From: Flavobacterium sp. WV_118_3
GTDB lineage: Bacteria; Bacteroidota; Bacteroidia; Flavobacteriales; Flavobacteriaceae
Reading direction: 5' to 3'
Assembly: GCF_039778605.1 (NCBI RefSeq)
Contig: NZ_CP156060.1
Location: 3,123,501-3,187,500, forward strand
Length of the DNA: 64,000 nt
Position 1 is the first letter of the stretch, and each line of letters opens with the position of its first letter. Below are positions 41,335 through 50,669 of the stretch, piece after piece. Both the position numbers and the translations under genes were made by a program. The notes under the pieces were generated by a model. It worked only from the letters and a program-made list of their open reading frames with translations. It ran no database searches and was not told where the DNA came from.

Positions 41335-43635
41335 TTAGAAATCAAATTCTTCTGTTGTTGGCTCTTCGACTGCCGTACTGTCGGCCACTTTTTTCGGTGC
41401 CCAGCAATCTACTTTTATCGAAAGATTCGCCGGTCGTTCGAATGGTTTTTGCGAAACATTCAGCTTATCGTCGGCATAACATTTTTTCATGAATAATCCC
41501 CAGATTGGAAGTGCCATCGTAGCTCCTTGTCCCATTTGCGTACTTTTGAAGTGCGCCGAACGGTCTTCGTTTCCAACCCAGACACCCATGGCGAGGTTCG
41601 GTACCATTCCGATAAACCATCCGTCACTGTTGTTCTGACTGGTCCCCGTTTTCCCGGCAATCGGGTTTAAGAACGCATACGGTAATCCGGTTACCCTTTT
41701 ATAGGTTGGTCCGCCCGATCCATAACGCAAACGCGCTCCGGAACCGGATTCGGTTACCCCTTCCAGTAATTTGATAATGGCATAGGAAACGTCTTTACTC
41801 AACACGTCTTTTGACTCCGGAATCGATTCGTATAACACCACTCCGTTTTTATCTTCAATTTTGGTAATTACCTGCGGTTTCATATAAACCCCTTGGTTGG
41901 CAAACGTACTATAGGCCGCTACCATGTCGCTTACGGTAATTTCAACAGCTCCTAATGCAATTGCAGGTCGTTCCGGAATATTGGAGCTTACTCCCAATTT
42001 TTTCGTTAAATCAACTACTGCATGTGGTCCTACTTTGTCCATCAATTTTGCCGAAACGGTATTGATGGAGTTGGCCAATGCCGATTTTAAGGTTACCAGT
42101 CCCCTATAGTTTCCACTGGAGTTTTTAGGCGTCCAGTCGGCATCAATTCCATAACGCCCTTTTGGCATGGTGAATGGTGAATCGTAAATGGAGTCACATG
42201 GCGACATTTTTAATTGCTCGATAGCGGTAGCATATACAAACGGTTTGAATGTCGATCCCACCTGACGCGCTCCCTGTCCTACGTGGTCGTACTGGAAGTG
42301 TTTGTAGTTGATTCCTCCAACCCAAACTTTTACATATCCGGTTTGTGGCTCCATGGCCATTACTCCGGTTTGTAAAAAGTGTTTGTAGTAGATAATGGAA
42401 TCTTTCGGCGTCATGATCGTGTCTTTTTCGCCTTTCCAGGTAAATACCGACATTTTTGTTTTGACATCGAATGATTTTTTGATCTGCTCTTCTGAAATTC
42501 CTTTTTCAGACATAATACGCCAACGCTCGGAATTTTTCATCGAACGCTCAATAATTTTCCTCGTTTCATCCGAAGTAATATTGATAAACGGTGCGTTTTC
42601 GTTTTTCTTTTGCTGAATAAAAAATTCTTCCTGAAGATTCGCCAAATGCTCGTCTACCGCTTCTTCGGCATATTCCTGCATACGGGAATCGATCGTGGTA
42701 TAAATTTTTAATCCGTCGCGATAGATATCGTATTCGCCGCCACCGTCTTTCTTAGGGTTTTCTTTTACCCATTTCTTCATAAATTCACGCAGGTATTCTC
42801 TGAAATACGTTGCTTTTCCTTCGATATGACTTTCCGGTGTGAATTTTAATACGATGGGCTGGCTCTGATAATATTCTTTTTTCTCTTTGGTCAGGAAGTC
42901 GTTTTTCTCCATCTGACGCAATACTACATTACGACGTTCTCTTACTTTTTCCAATCGGCGGATCGGATTAAATAGCGATGGATTTTTTAGCATTCCCACA
43001 AACATAGCAGCTTCGTCTACCGTTAGGTCTTTCGGTTCTTTTCCAAAATATACTTTGGCTGCTGAACGGATTCCTACCGCAGTATTCACGAAATCGGCTT
43101 TGTTCAGGTACATTGCGATAATTTCCTGTTTGGTATACTGTCGCTCCAGTTTGGTCGCAATGATCCATTCTTTTGCTTTCTGAACAATACGGAATGGTAA
43201 AAATTTAGATCCTTCTCCGTGAAATAACAATTTGGCCAGCTGTTGCGTAAGCGTACTTGCTCCACCACTTCCTCCAAGACTCAAAACAGCACGAAGTGTT
43301 CCTCTGGAATCGATACCGGAATGTTCGTAAAAACGTTCATCTTCGGTAGCAATCAATGCTTTTACCAGATGATCCGGTAAATCGGCATATTTAATAGGGG
43401 TTCTGTTTTCCAGATAAAATTTACCAATCGTTTCGCCGTCTGATGAAATGATTTCGGTAGCCACATTGGAATTCGGATTTTCCAGCTCGTCGAACGACGG
43501 CATCGCTCCGAATAATCCCCATGAAGCAAAAAGGAAGAATAATATGATTCCTCCAAATGTGTAAAGAAAAAATTTCCAGAATTTCTTTACGTAAGGTGAA
43601 AAATCTTCTTTCTGATTTTTATTGTTTTGTGCCAT
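41335..43635 (-). CDS. Class A penicillin-binding protein 1A
   Basis: 766 residues. One N-terminal membrane segment (about 18-38). A glycosyltransferase-51 domain has ATEDERFYEHSGID and TLTQQLAK. The transpeptidase domain has VGSTFKPFVY (SxxK), NSINTVSA (SxN) and GKTGTSQNNSDGWF (KTG). It polymerises and cross-links peptidoglycan on the outer side of the inner membrane. Full-length with all catalytic motifs. Confidence 0.95.
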   Translation of the reverse strand: MAQNNKNQKEDFSPYVKKFWKFFLYTFGGIILFFLFASWGLFGAMPSFDELENPNSNVATEIISSDGETIGKFYLENRTPIKYADLPDHLVKALIATEDERFYEHSGIDSRGTLRAVLSLGGSGGASTLTQQLAKLLFHGEGSKFLPFRIVQKAKEWIIATKLERQYTKQEIIAMYLNKADFVNTAVGIRSAAKVYFGKEPKDLTVDEAAMFVGMLKNPSLFNPIRRLEKVRERRNVVLRQMEKNDFLTKEKKEYYQSQPIVLKFTPESHIEGKATYFREYLREFMKKWVKENPKKDGGGEYDIYRDGLKIYTTIDSRMQEYAEEAVDEHLANLQEEFFIQQKKNENAPFINITSDETRKIIERSMKNSERWRIMSEKGISEEQIKKSFDVKTKMSVFTWKGEKDTIMTPKDSIIYYKHFLQTGVMAMEPQTGYVKVWVGGINYKHFQYDHVGQGARQVGSTFKPFVYATAIEQLKMSPCDSIYDSPFTMPKGRYGIDADWTPKNSSGNYRGLVTLKSALANSINTVSAKLMDKVGPHAVVDLTKKLGVSSNIPERPAIALGAVEITVSDMVAAYSTFANQGVYMKPQVITKIEDKNGVVLYESIPESKDVLSKDVSYAIIKLLEGVTESGSGARLRYGSGGPTYKRVTGLPYAFLNPIAGKTGTSQNNSDGWFIGMVPNLAMGVWVGNEDRSAHFKSTQMGQGATMALPIWGLFMKKCYADDKLNVSQKPFERPANLSIKVDCWAPKKVADSTAVEEPTTEEFDF

Positions 43636-43644
43636 TTTATTGAG

Positions 43645-44133
43645 TTATTCTGCTTTTTCAATTCTAAATCCAACTTCCGAAATACCTTGTAATTGTTCCA
43701 TACCGGATACTTTTCCGGTTTCGCGAACCGCTTGCTGAATGTTTACGGTATATTTACCCACTTTTGGAAAACGGGTGTTTTCCTTATACCATAACTTGCT
43801 TTCCTTAATGTCGGAAAAACCATCACCCAGTAGCGTTCCGTCTTCTTTGGCCATCTGATATTCCAATGTATCTACTTTGGTCACACCATCCGGCTGTAAT
43901 AGCGATACAATCAGGAATAAGTTATTAAACGGATAACTATTGTTATTTCTTATGTTTACAAACATATTATAGTTGGTTATCGTATCGTTCTGGTCGAAAG
44001 CGAACGTTACTTTCTGACCTTTATGCCAGGATCCGTCTATTTCCTGATATTCATCAAAAACTCTATTCTTATCGCACGACAAGAATAATACCGATAGTAA
44101 TCCTACAACTAAAAAATTATTTTTTCGGAGCAT
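43645..44133 (-). CDS. gldH: Gliding motility lipoprotein GldH
   Basis: 162 residues from ATG 44133. The lipoprotein signal NNFLVVGLLSVLFLSCDK is followed by VFDEYQEIDGSWHKGQKVTF, typical of GldH. GldH is needed for gliding in Flavobacterium and acts with the Gld/T9SS machinery. This start overlaps the ricT stop by 17 bp, which makes translational coupling likely. The gene order with PBP1A and RicT is that of flavobacteria. Confidence 0.9.
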   Translation of the reverse strand: MLRKNNFLVVGLLSVLFLSCDKNRVFDEYQEIDGSWHKGQKVTFAFDQNDTITNYNMFVNIRNNNSYPFNNLFLIVSLLQPDGVTKVDTLEYQMAKEDGTLLGDGFSDIKESKLWYKENTRFPKVGKYTVNIQQAVRETGKVSGMEQLQGISEVGFRIEKAE

Positions 44134-45301
44134 TTTTTTCTTTTGAAGAATTATTTGAAGTATTGTTTGGTTTACGTTTTTTATTAGGTCGTTTCTTTTT
44201 CTTAGGTTGATCAAAACGTGTTAAACTGTCTTGTCCAACTACATTCTGGAAGTTATTTTCCGCCGCTTCTTCGGTGATTTCAATAGCAAAATCTTCGATC
44301 GCTGCGACTTTCTTTTTCTGTTTGTTGATCGCGATGATTTCTTTTACCTGTTCTACTTTTAATACATGCCAGTGTGCAAAATCATTTGTATAGGCAAACC
44401 ACATTAAACCTTTAAAGATGTCCAGTTTCTGACAAACTGCGTCACCTTTCTCGGTATATAATTTGGTTTCCATTTCCGGGAAATCTTTTAAAGCATCCAG
44501 ATACGTATCCAATTCGTAATTTAAACAGCATTTTAGTTTTCCGCATTGTCCGGCCAGTTTTTGCGGGTTTAATGACAATTGCTGGTAACGGGCGGCCGCA
44601 GTATTAACACTTCTGAAATCGGTTAGCCAGGTCGAACAACACAATTCGCGTCCGCAAGAACCTACACCTCCCAATCGGGCTGCTTCCTGACGGAATCCCA
44701 CCTGTTTCATTTCGATACGGGTGTTAAATTCTTTTGCAAAATCTTTAATCAGTTGTCGGAAATCGACTCTGTCATTGGCCGTATAATAAAAGGTTGCTTT
44801 GGAAGCGTCTCCCTGAAATTCGATATCGGAAATTTTCATTTCCAGGTTTAATTTAATCGCAATCTCACGGGCGCGTACTTTCATCGGCTCTTCCTTATCG
44901 CGGGCTTCAATCCAGATATCAATATCCTTTTGTGTCGCTTTGCGATAAATCTTAGCTACTTCGCCCTCGGGATTCACATTTTTTTTCTTCATCTGGATTT
45001 TCACCAGTTCTCCCGTAAGGGTTACAATTCCCACATCGTGTCCCGGTGAAGCTTCGGTAGCAACAATATCACCAATACTCAGAGTTAGTTTTTCCGCATT
45101 TCTGAAAAATTCTTTTCTCCCGTTTTTAAAGCGAACCTCAACACAGTTGAAGGGTTCCTGGCCTCCGGGCAGGCTCATGTTGGATAACCAGTCGAAAACC
45201 GTTAGTTTATTACAACTGTCGGTACCACAGGTTCCATTATTTTTACATCCCCTAGGAGTTCCGTCTTTGGCGCTCCCAGTGGAACAGTTTGTACATGCCA
45301 T
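44117..45301 (-). CDS. ricT: RicT/PSP1-domain regulatory protein
   Basis: 394 residues from ATG 45301. A Cys-rich N-terminus (CTNCSTGS.., CKNNGTCGTDSC) precedes the PSP1 domain (LPGGQEPFNCVEVRFKNGRK to about 270) with GRELCCSTW and QCGKLKCCLNYE. A Lys/Asn-rich tail ends the protein. The Bacillus homologue YaaT works in an Fe-S complex that tunes RNase Y and development; the role in Bacteroidota is not established. The N-terminal Cys cluster suggests an extra metal site. Confidence 0.88.
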   Translation of the reverse strand: MACTNCSTGSAKDGTPRGCKNNGTCGTDSCNKLTVFDWLSNMSLPGGQEPFNCVEVRFKNGRKEFFRNAEKLTLSIGDIVATEASPGHDVGIVTLTGELVKIQMKKKNVNPEGEVAKIYRKATQKDIDIWIEARDKEEPMKVRAREIAIKLNLEMKISDIEFQGDASKATFYYTANDRVDFRQLIKDFAKEFNTRIEMKQVGFRQEAARLGGVGSCGRELCCSTWLTDFRSVNTAAARYQQLSLNPQKLAGQCGKLKCCLNYELDTYLDALKDFPEMETKLYTEKGDAVCQKLDIFKGLMWFAYTNDFAHWHVLKVEQVKEIIAINKQKKKVAAIEDFAIEITEEAAENNFQNVVGQDSLTRFDQPKKKKRPNKKRKPNNTSNNSSKEKNAPKK

Positions 45302-45432
45302 ATGCTTTGAATATATATAGATCGTGACCGTGTCACTACTTGTTCGTAAAATGTTTTTGTGTGTAAAGATACTATTTTTTAGCATCATTCATATACCGTT
45401 ACCGGTGGCGACCTCCAAATTATGAAAAATTT

Positions 45433-45470
45433 AAAAGCCTGTTACATTTTTTATAACGTAACAGGCTTTT
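45433..45470 (-). terminator. Hairpin terminator after the ferredoxin gene
   Basis: aaaagcctgtta/taacaggctttt arms with a 14-base loop, in the 187-base gap between the ferredoxin and ricT genes. Confidence 0.7.
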
Positions 45471-45488
45471 TATAAAGCAATTCGGTTT

Positions 45489-45719
45489 TTAGATTTCTTT
45501 TACCGTGATGATGTTTACCGGACAGGCTTTGGCGGCCAGTTCACAATTTTCGGCTATGGTATGATCGGGCGATTTTAAGGTGTGAAATCCTTTGGTATCG
45601 ACGGCTTTTAACAACACCGTTTTCCCATCTTTTTTCGACATCTGAAACTGACCCGGTGCCATTTCGACACAGTAATTACAACCGATGCATTTGTTCCGCT
45701 GTAAGGTTACGATTACCAT
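45489..45719 (-). CDS. Single-cluster ferredoxin
   Basis: 76 residues. NKCIGCNYCVEMAP gives C-x2-C-x2-C and CELAAKACPV supplies the last Cys before Pro, an arrangement that binds one [4Fe-4S] or [3Fe-4S] cluster. It lies one base from the U32 protein gene; TrhP-type tRNA hydroxylation is reported to depend on Fe-S biogenesis, so a functional link is possible. Confidence 0.88.
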   Translation of the reverse strand: MVIVTLQRNKCIGCNYCVEMAPGQFQMSKKDGKTVLLKAVDTKGFHTLKSPDHTIAENCELAAKACPVNIITVKEI

Positions 45720-46960
45720 CAGGCTTCTACAATTTTATACAATTTATCAGACAAACGGATACGGAACGGTACTTTAATCGTACAACTGTCGCCACGGGTA
45801 GCTTTATCGGTTGCCGTATCATTAACAAACAATTCTTCGATGACCATTTCCTGCGCTCCTGTGCTTGGTCCGGTAATCAATACCGTATCTCCTTTTTTAA
45901 TATCGTAGGCTTCAATTTTAAATTCACCAATACCGGATTTTTGATAAAAATGCATGCCTTTCCCAACATATACTTTTTTCTGTGTCGCGTTCGATCCCGG
46001 ATTATCACTCCATTCTCCCAATTTCTGACCCAAATAGTAACCCGACCAGAAACCGCGGTTGTAAACCGTATTTAATGCTTCCATCCATACGGCGACTTTT
46101 TCTTTGGAATAGGTTTTGTCGTAATAGGCGTCTATCGCTTCCCGATAGGTTTTGATCACCGTTGCCACATATTCCGGCGCACGACCACGCCCTTCAATTT
46201 TTAGCACCTGGATTCCGGAATCGATGACCTGATCCATGAAATCGATCGTACATAAATCTTTAGGCGACATCATGTATTCGTTATCGATTTCGATCTCAAA
46301 TCCGGATTCCTGATCGATAACCGTGTATTTTTTTCGGCAGTTTTGTTTACACGCACCGCGATTGGCCGAGGAGTTATGCGAATGCAGACTCAGGTAACAT
46401 TTTCCCGATACCGCCATACATAACGCGCCATGACCAAATATTTCAATTTCAACCAAATCCCCGGATGGCCCTTTGATTTGTTCTTTTTCAATTTGTTCGG
46501 TGATTTTTTTAACCTGGCGTAAACTCAATTCGCGGGACAATACCATGGTATCGGCAAAAAGGCTGTAGAATTTTACCGTTTCAATATTGGTCACATTCAA
46601 CTGTGTTGAAATGTGCACTTCAATTCCCAAAGTTCTCGCCGAGGCAATTACCGCCTGATCGGAGGCAATCACCGCTGTTATATTCGCCTCTTTGGCTTTT
46701 GTCAGCAATGTTTTTACAACCGACAAATCATGGTCGTATATAATCGTGTTTAATGTCAGATAGGTTCTAACGTTTTTAGCGTCGCAACGTCGGGCAATTT
46801 CCGGCAGGTCATCGATGGTAAAATTCACCGTAGACCGGGCACGCATGTTTAATTGTTCGACACCAAAATACACCGAATCGGCTCCATTATCCAACGCAGC
46901 CTGAAGCGACTCAAAGTTCCCCGCGGGAGCCATGAGTTCAATTTTTCCAGAAGATGTCAT
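45719..46960 (-). CDS. trhP: Peptidase U32 family tRNA hydroxylation protein (TrhP type)
   Basis: 413 residues. It has ELMAPAGNFESLQAALDNGADSVYFG at the N-terminus and the U32 signature EIFGHGALCMAVSGKCYLS with later Cys residues (CKQNCRKKY). A C-terminal beta domain (about 335-413) ends PFRIRLSDKLYKIVEA. U32 proteins of the YegQ/TrhP group act with prephenate in making 5-hydroxyuridine at tRNA wobble position 34. The assignment rests on family and on the neighbouring trhO. Confidence 0.88.
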   Translation of the reverse strand: MTSSGKIELMAPAGNFESLQAALDNGADSVYFGVEQLNMRARSTVNFTIDDLPEIARRCDAKNVRTYLTLNTIIYDHDLSVVKTLLTKAKEANITAVIASDQAVIASARTLGIEVHISTQLNVTNIETVKFYSLFADTMVLSRELSLRQVKKITEQIEKEQIKGPSGDLVEIEIFGHGALCMAVSGKCYLSLHSHNSSANRGACKQNCRKKYTVIDQESGFEIEIDNEYMMSPKDLCTIDFMDQVIDSGIQVLKIEGRGRAPEYVATVIKTYREAIDAYYDKTYSKEKVAVWMEALNTVYNRGFWSGYYLGQKLGEWSDNPGSNATQKKVYVGKGMHFYQKSGIGEFKIEAYDIKKGDTVLITGPSTGAQEMVIEELFVNDTATDKATRGDSCTIKVPFRIRLSDKLYKIVEA

Positions 46961-46966
46961 CGCGAT

Positions 46967-48331
46967 TTATTCTGTAATTTTAAACAATTTATCCGATAAT
47001 CGAATGCGGAACGGTAAGGCAAACGTCACTTTATCACCTTTAACGGCTTTTTCGGAAGCGGCTCCGTTAACCTGCATTTTTGCTACGGTTACTTTTTGTT
47101 CCCCAGTGGTTGGCCCAACGATAAGGATGGCGTCTCCAAGGTTCAATTCTCCGTTTTCGATTGTAAATTGTCCCACTTGTGCTTTCGGGTAGTAGTGTTC
47201 ACCTTTTCCGATCAATACTTTTTTTACCGCGATACGCTGACGGATTGATTTTGGTTTTTCCGCAACGGCAACCGCCAAAGGTTGTTCGGCAGACGTTTCT
47301 GCTTTTTTAAATTTCAGGGCGTCCGATTTTCCTTTTTTGAAAATCATGTTTCCATTTTTGACACCACGACGCAATTGAACCTGTTCTACCAACGTCATAT
47401 GTGTAATGTCCTGACATTCGGACGAGCAACAGTTTTCCATAGCCGCTTTACAGTCATCACATTGGATAAATAAAAGGTGGCAACCTTCGTTCGCACAATT
47501 GGTATGATTGTCGCATGGTTTTCCGCACTGATGACACTGCGAAATAATATCATCCGTAATCCGTTCGCCTAAACGGTGGTCAAAAACGAAATTTTTACCG
47601 ATAAATTTACTTTCCAGTCCTTCTGCTTTTACCTGACGTGTATATTCAATAATTCCACCTTCCAACTGGTACACGTTTTTAAACCCTTTGTGTCTGAAAA
47701 AAGCACTTGCTTTTTCACAACGGATACCACCGGTACAGTACATTAAAAGGTTTTTATCTTCTTTATGTTCGGAAAGTTGTGCTTCTATAATAGGTAAGGA
47801 TTCCCGAAACGTATCGACGTCGGGCGTAATTGCCCCAACAAAATGTCCGATTTCACTTTCGTAGTGATTTCTAAAATCCACCACAATCGTATTCGGATCT
47901 TCCAGCATCGCATTAAACTCCGTTGCTTTTAAATGTACCCCTTTATTGGTCACATCGAACGTACTATCGTCCAAACCGTCGGCAACGATTTTGTGACGTA
48001 CTTTGATCGTCAATTTCAAAAACGAGTGATCATCGTGTTCTACCGCTACATTCAAGCGAATGCCTTTCATAAAATCATAGACTTCTATAGTGTCTTTGAA
48101 TTCATAAAAATGATCGGCAGGAACCGACAACTGGGCATTAATCCCTTCGGTTGCTACATAAATACGCCCTAAAACACCTAATGGGTTCCAGGCTAAAAAT
48201 AAATCGTCTCTGAATTTTTTCGGATCTTCGATGTTGGCATACGCATAGAAAGACAAAGTAAGTCTTTGTTGGCCCGCTTCGTCGATAAGCTGAGCTCTTT
48301 CTTCTGCGCTTAAAGTGTTATACAGTTGCAT
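46967..48331 (-). CDS. trhO: tRNA uridine(34) hydroxylase TrhO with TrhP-like C-terminal domain
   Basis: 454 residues from ATG 48331. The N-terminal YceA/TrhO domain has LGVLGRIYVATEGINAQLS. The rhodanese domain has MYCTGGIRCEKASAFF with the active Cys. A Cys-rich zinc-like region follows (CHQCGKPCDNHTNCANEGC). After a linker near 370, the last 80 residues (KVLIGKGEHYYPKAQVGQF to PFRIRLSDKLFKITE) match the C-terminal domain of the adjacent TrhP. TrhO makes ho5U34 using O2. The shared tail is an unusual fusion and may bind tRNA. Confidence 0.9.
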   Translation of the reverse strand: MQLYNTLSAEERAQLIDEAGQQRLTLSFYAYANIEDPKKFRDDLFLAWNPLGVLGRIYVATEGINAQLSVPADHFYEFKDTIEVYDFMKGIRLNVAVEHDDHSFLKLTIKVRHKIVADGLDDSTFDVTNKGVHLKATEFNAMLEDPNTIVVDFRNHYESEIGHFVGAITPDVDTFRESLPIIEAQLSEHKEDKNLLMYCTGGIRCEKASAFFRHKGFKNVYQLEGGIIEYTRQVKAEGLESKFIGKNFVFDHRLGERITDDIISQCHQCGKPCDNHTNCANEGCHLLFIQCDDCKAAMENCCSSECQDITHMTLVEQVQLRRGVKNGNMIFKKGKSDALKFKKAETSAEQPLAVAVAEKPKSIRQRIAVKKVLIGKGEHYYPKAQVGQFTIENGELNLGDAILIVGPTTGEQKVTVAKMQVNGAASEKAVKGDKVTFALPFRIRLSDKLFKITE

Positions 48332-48589
48332 GCTATAAACGTTTAAGTGAGATATTATGTTTGGGACTCTAATTGGAAGAATCCGCGGCAAAGATACAAA
48401 AATCATTTTGGAAACAAAAAGCCCTTTTTATTTTCTATCCCATTCGATTTCAGCAAGGTTACCCTTATTATATACTTTAAACATGCTATTCCGGAATAGT
48501 TTTTCCGATGTTGATAACATCCTGTTTGAAACTTAAAAAAAAGCACTATTTTTACAGAAAATAAAAGCCAATTTTTAAGACAAAGAAAG

Positions 48590-49594
48590 ATGAGTGCAGA
48601 TAAAGAAGCGAAGTTAAAAGCGTTACAATTAACGCTGGACAAACTAGATAAAACCTACGGAAAAGGTACCGTAATGAAACTTGGAGACAGCGCTGTAGAA
48701 GAAGTGGAGGCCATTCCTTCCGGTTCTCTTGGAGTTGACCTTGCTTTGGGTGTAAACGGATATCCGCGTGGTAGAATAATTGAAATATACGGACCGGAAT
48801 CGTCGGGTAAAACGACCTTAACCCTTCACGCTATTGCCGAAGCGCAAAAAGCCGGAGGTATCGCTGCTTTTATCGATGCGGAACACGCTTTCGACCGTTT
48901 TTATGCGCAAAAATTAGGGATCGATATCGATAACCTGATTATTTCACAACCGGACAACGGGGAACAGGCGTTGGAAATTGCCGAAAACCTGATCCGTTCC
49001 GGAGCGATCGACATTGTAGTTATTGACTCGGTGGCAGCTTTAACACCTAAAAGTGAGATAGAAGGCGAAATGGGTGATTCCAAAATGGGATTACACGCAC
49101 GTTTAATGTCACAGGCATTGCGAAAACTAACCGCTACGATCAGCAAAACAAACTGTACCGTTTTCTTTATTAACCAGTTGCGTGAAAAAATCGGAGTTAT
49201 GTTCGGAAATCCGGAAACCACTACCGGTGGTAACGCCCTTAAATTCTACGCATCCGTTCGTTTGGACATCCGTAAATCATCACAGATTAAAGATGGTGAA
49301 CACGTTATCGGTAACCGTACAAAAGTGAAAGTCGTTAAAAATAAAGTAGCACCACCATTCCGTACTGCCGAATTCGACATTATGTATGGTGAAGGTGTTT
49401 CGAAAGTGGGTGAAATTTTAGATTTGGCCGTTGATTTCGAAATCATCAAAAAAAGCGGCTCCTGGTTTAGCTATGGCGATACCAAATTAGGTCAGGGACG
49501 CGACGCGGTAAAATCCATTATTAAAGATAATCCGGAACTGATGGATGAATTAGAGCTTAAAATCAAAGATTTAATCAAACAACAGGAAGCCTAA
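48590..49594 (+). CDS. recA: Recombinase RecA
   Basis: 334 residues. Walker [23 protein letters not shown] (Walker B), and the L1/L2 loop region with [22 protein letters not shown]. RecA forms filaments on ssDNA for recombination and LexA cleavage. The 258-base upstream gap holds only a weak promoter-like tgtttg..tattttta pair. Confidence 0.97.
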   Translation: MSADKEAKLKALQLTLDKLDKTYGKGTVMKLGDSAVEEVEAIPSGSLGVDLALGVNGYPRGRIIEIYGPESSGKTTLTLHAIAEAQKAGGIAAFIDAEHAFDRFYAQKLGIDIDNLIISQPDNGEQALEIAENLIRSGAIDIVVIDSVAALTPKSEIEGEMGDSKMGLHARLMSQALRKLTATISKTNCTVFFINQLREKIGVMFGNPETTTGGNALKFYASVRLDIRKSSQIKDGEHVIGNRTKVKVVKNKVAPPFRTAEFDIMYGEGVSKVGEILDLAVDFEIIKKSGSWFSYGDTKLGQGRDAVKSIIKDNPELMDELELKIKDLIKQQEA

Positions 49595-49599
49595 ATAAA

Positions 49600-49631
49600 A
49601 AAACCCGAAAAAAAATTTCGGGTTTTTTTAT
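49600..49631 (+). terminator. Terminator after recA
   Basis: aaaaacccgaaa/tttcgggttttttt stem with a short A/T loop and T run. Confidence 0.8.
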
Positions 49632-49694
49632 TTTATGACGCAACCTTTTTTATTTTCGTATATCTACCTATAAAGCAACAAAAGTAAAATACAA

Positions 49695-50105
49695 ATGAAA
49701 AAGATATTGGTTCTGCTTTTTTCTGTTATTTTTCTTAGTGCATGCACTTCGGATTCTGAATTGAAAGACATTTCTTTCGAATTGTTACCTGTTCAGGATG
49801 TCGAATTACCAGGCACTTTTAAAGCAGGCCAACAAACGGTAATTTATCTAAAATATAAACGACCTACTAACTGCTATTCATTTAATGGCATTTATTATGA
49901 AAAAAACGGCAATACCATTACAATGGCAGTTGATGCCCTAAGACAACACCTGAGTAATTGTGAAACCGTGAACGAGAATTCTTTTGAAGTGAGCTATCCA
50001 TTGTTCATTAAAACTTCAGGGGTTCATGTGCTACGATTTTGGCAAGGAAAAAATTCCCAGGGCATAGATCAGTTTTTAGTCCGGGAGATTGATGTACAAG
50101 AATAA
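49695..50105 (+). CDS. Hypothetical lipoprotein
   Basis: 136 residues. The lipoprotein signal ILVLLFSVIFLSACTSD puts the lipidated Cys near 17. The rest looks like an all-beta domain with one Cys pair (C56 and C85 region). No family recognised. It lies just upstream of the sigma factor gene and may share its transcript. Confidence 0.75.
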   Translation: MKKILVLLFSVIFLSACTSDSELKDISFELLPVQDVELPGTFKAGQQTVIYLKYKRPTNCYSFNGIYYEKNGNTITMAVDALRQHLSNCETVNENSFEVSYPLFIKTSGVHVLRFWQGKNSQGIDQFLVREIDVQE

Positions 50106-50117
50106 AATGTAATTCGT

Positions 50118-50669
50118 TTGAGTCTCGAGCAATTAATATACGAGTGTAGAAATAACGACCGCAAAGCCCAGGAACAGCTTTACAAGCTCCTGTCCCAAAA
50201 GCTTTATGCCGTCTGTATGAAATATTCCCGTAATTATGCCGAAGCAGAAGACAATTTACAAGATGGTTTTATTTTACTGTTCAAAAAAATTGATCAGTAT
50301 CAGTTTAAAGGTTCTTTTGAAGGTTGGGCCAAACGATTGATGATTAATAATATTCTTCAAAAATACCGCAATCAGGGTGTTTATGAGTTAGTGAATGATA
50401 ATATTATTGATCAGAATCCAACGGTCGATTTTGACGATGAAGATGTCTCTTTGGATTATCTGATTTCCATTATTCAGGAATTACCGGATCGTTACCGGTT
50501 GGTTTTTAACCTCTATGTAATGGACGATTATTCCCACAAGGAGATTGCAGAAATGCTGAACATTACCATAGGAACCTCAAAATCAAATCTGGCACGCGCC
50601 CGAATGATTTTAAAAGAAAAAATTGAATTGCAACAACACAACAGAAAAGTAGTCCCCTCTATACAATGA
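50118..50669 (+). CDS. ECF-type RNA polymerase sigma factor
   Basis: 183 residues, start TTG 50118 (gives MSLEQLIYECRNNDRKAQEQ, the usual N-terminus of this family). Region 2 has YSRNYAEAEDNLQDGFILLFKKIDQY; region 4 has LPDRYRLVFNLYVMDDYSHKEIAEMLNITIGTSKSNLARAR. It directs RNA polymerase to extracytoplasmic-stress-type promoters. It overlaps the next gene by 4 bp, as sigma/anti-sigma pairs do. Confidence 0.93.
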   Translation: MSLEQLIYECRNNDRKAQEQLYKLLSQKLYAVCMKYSRNYAEAEDNLQDGFILLFKKIDQYQFKGSFEGWAKRLMINNILQKYRNQGVYELVNDNIIDQNPTVDFDDEDVSLDYLISIIQELPDRYRLVFNLYVMDDYSHKEIAEMLNITIGTSKSNLARARMILKEKIELQQHNRKVVPSIQ

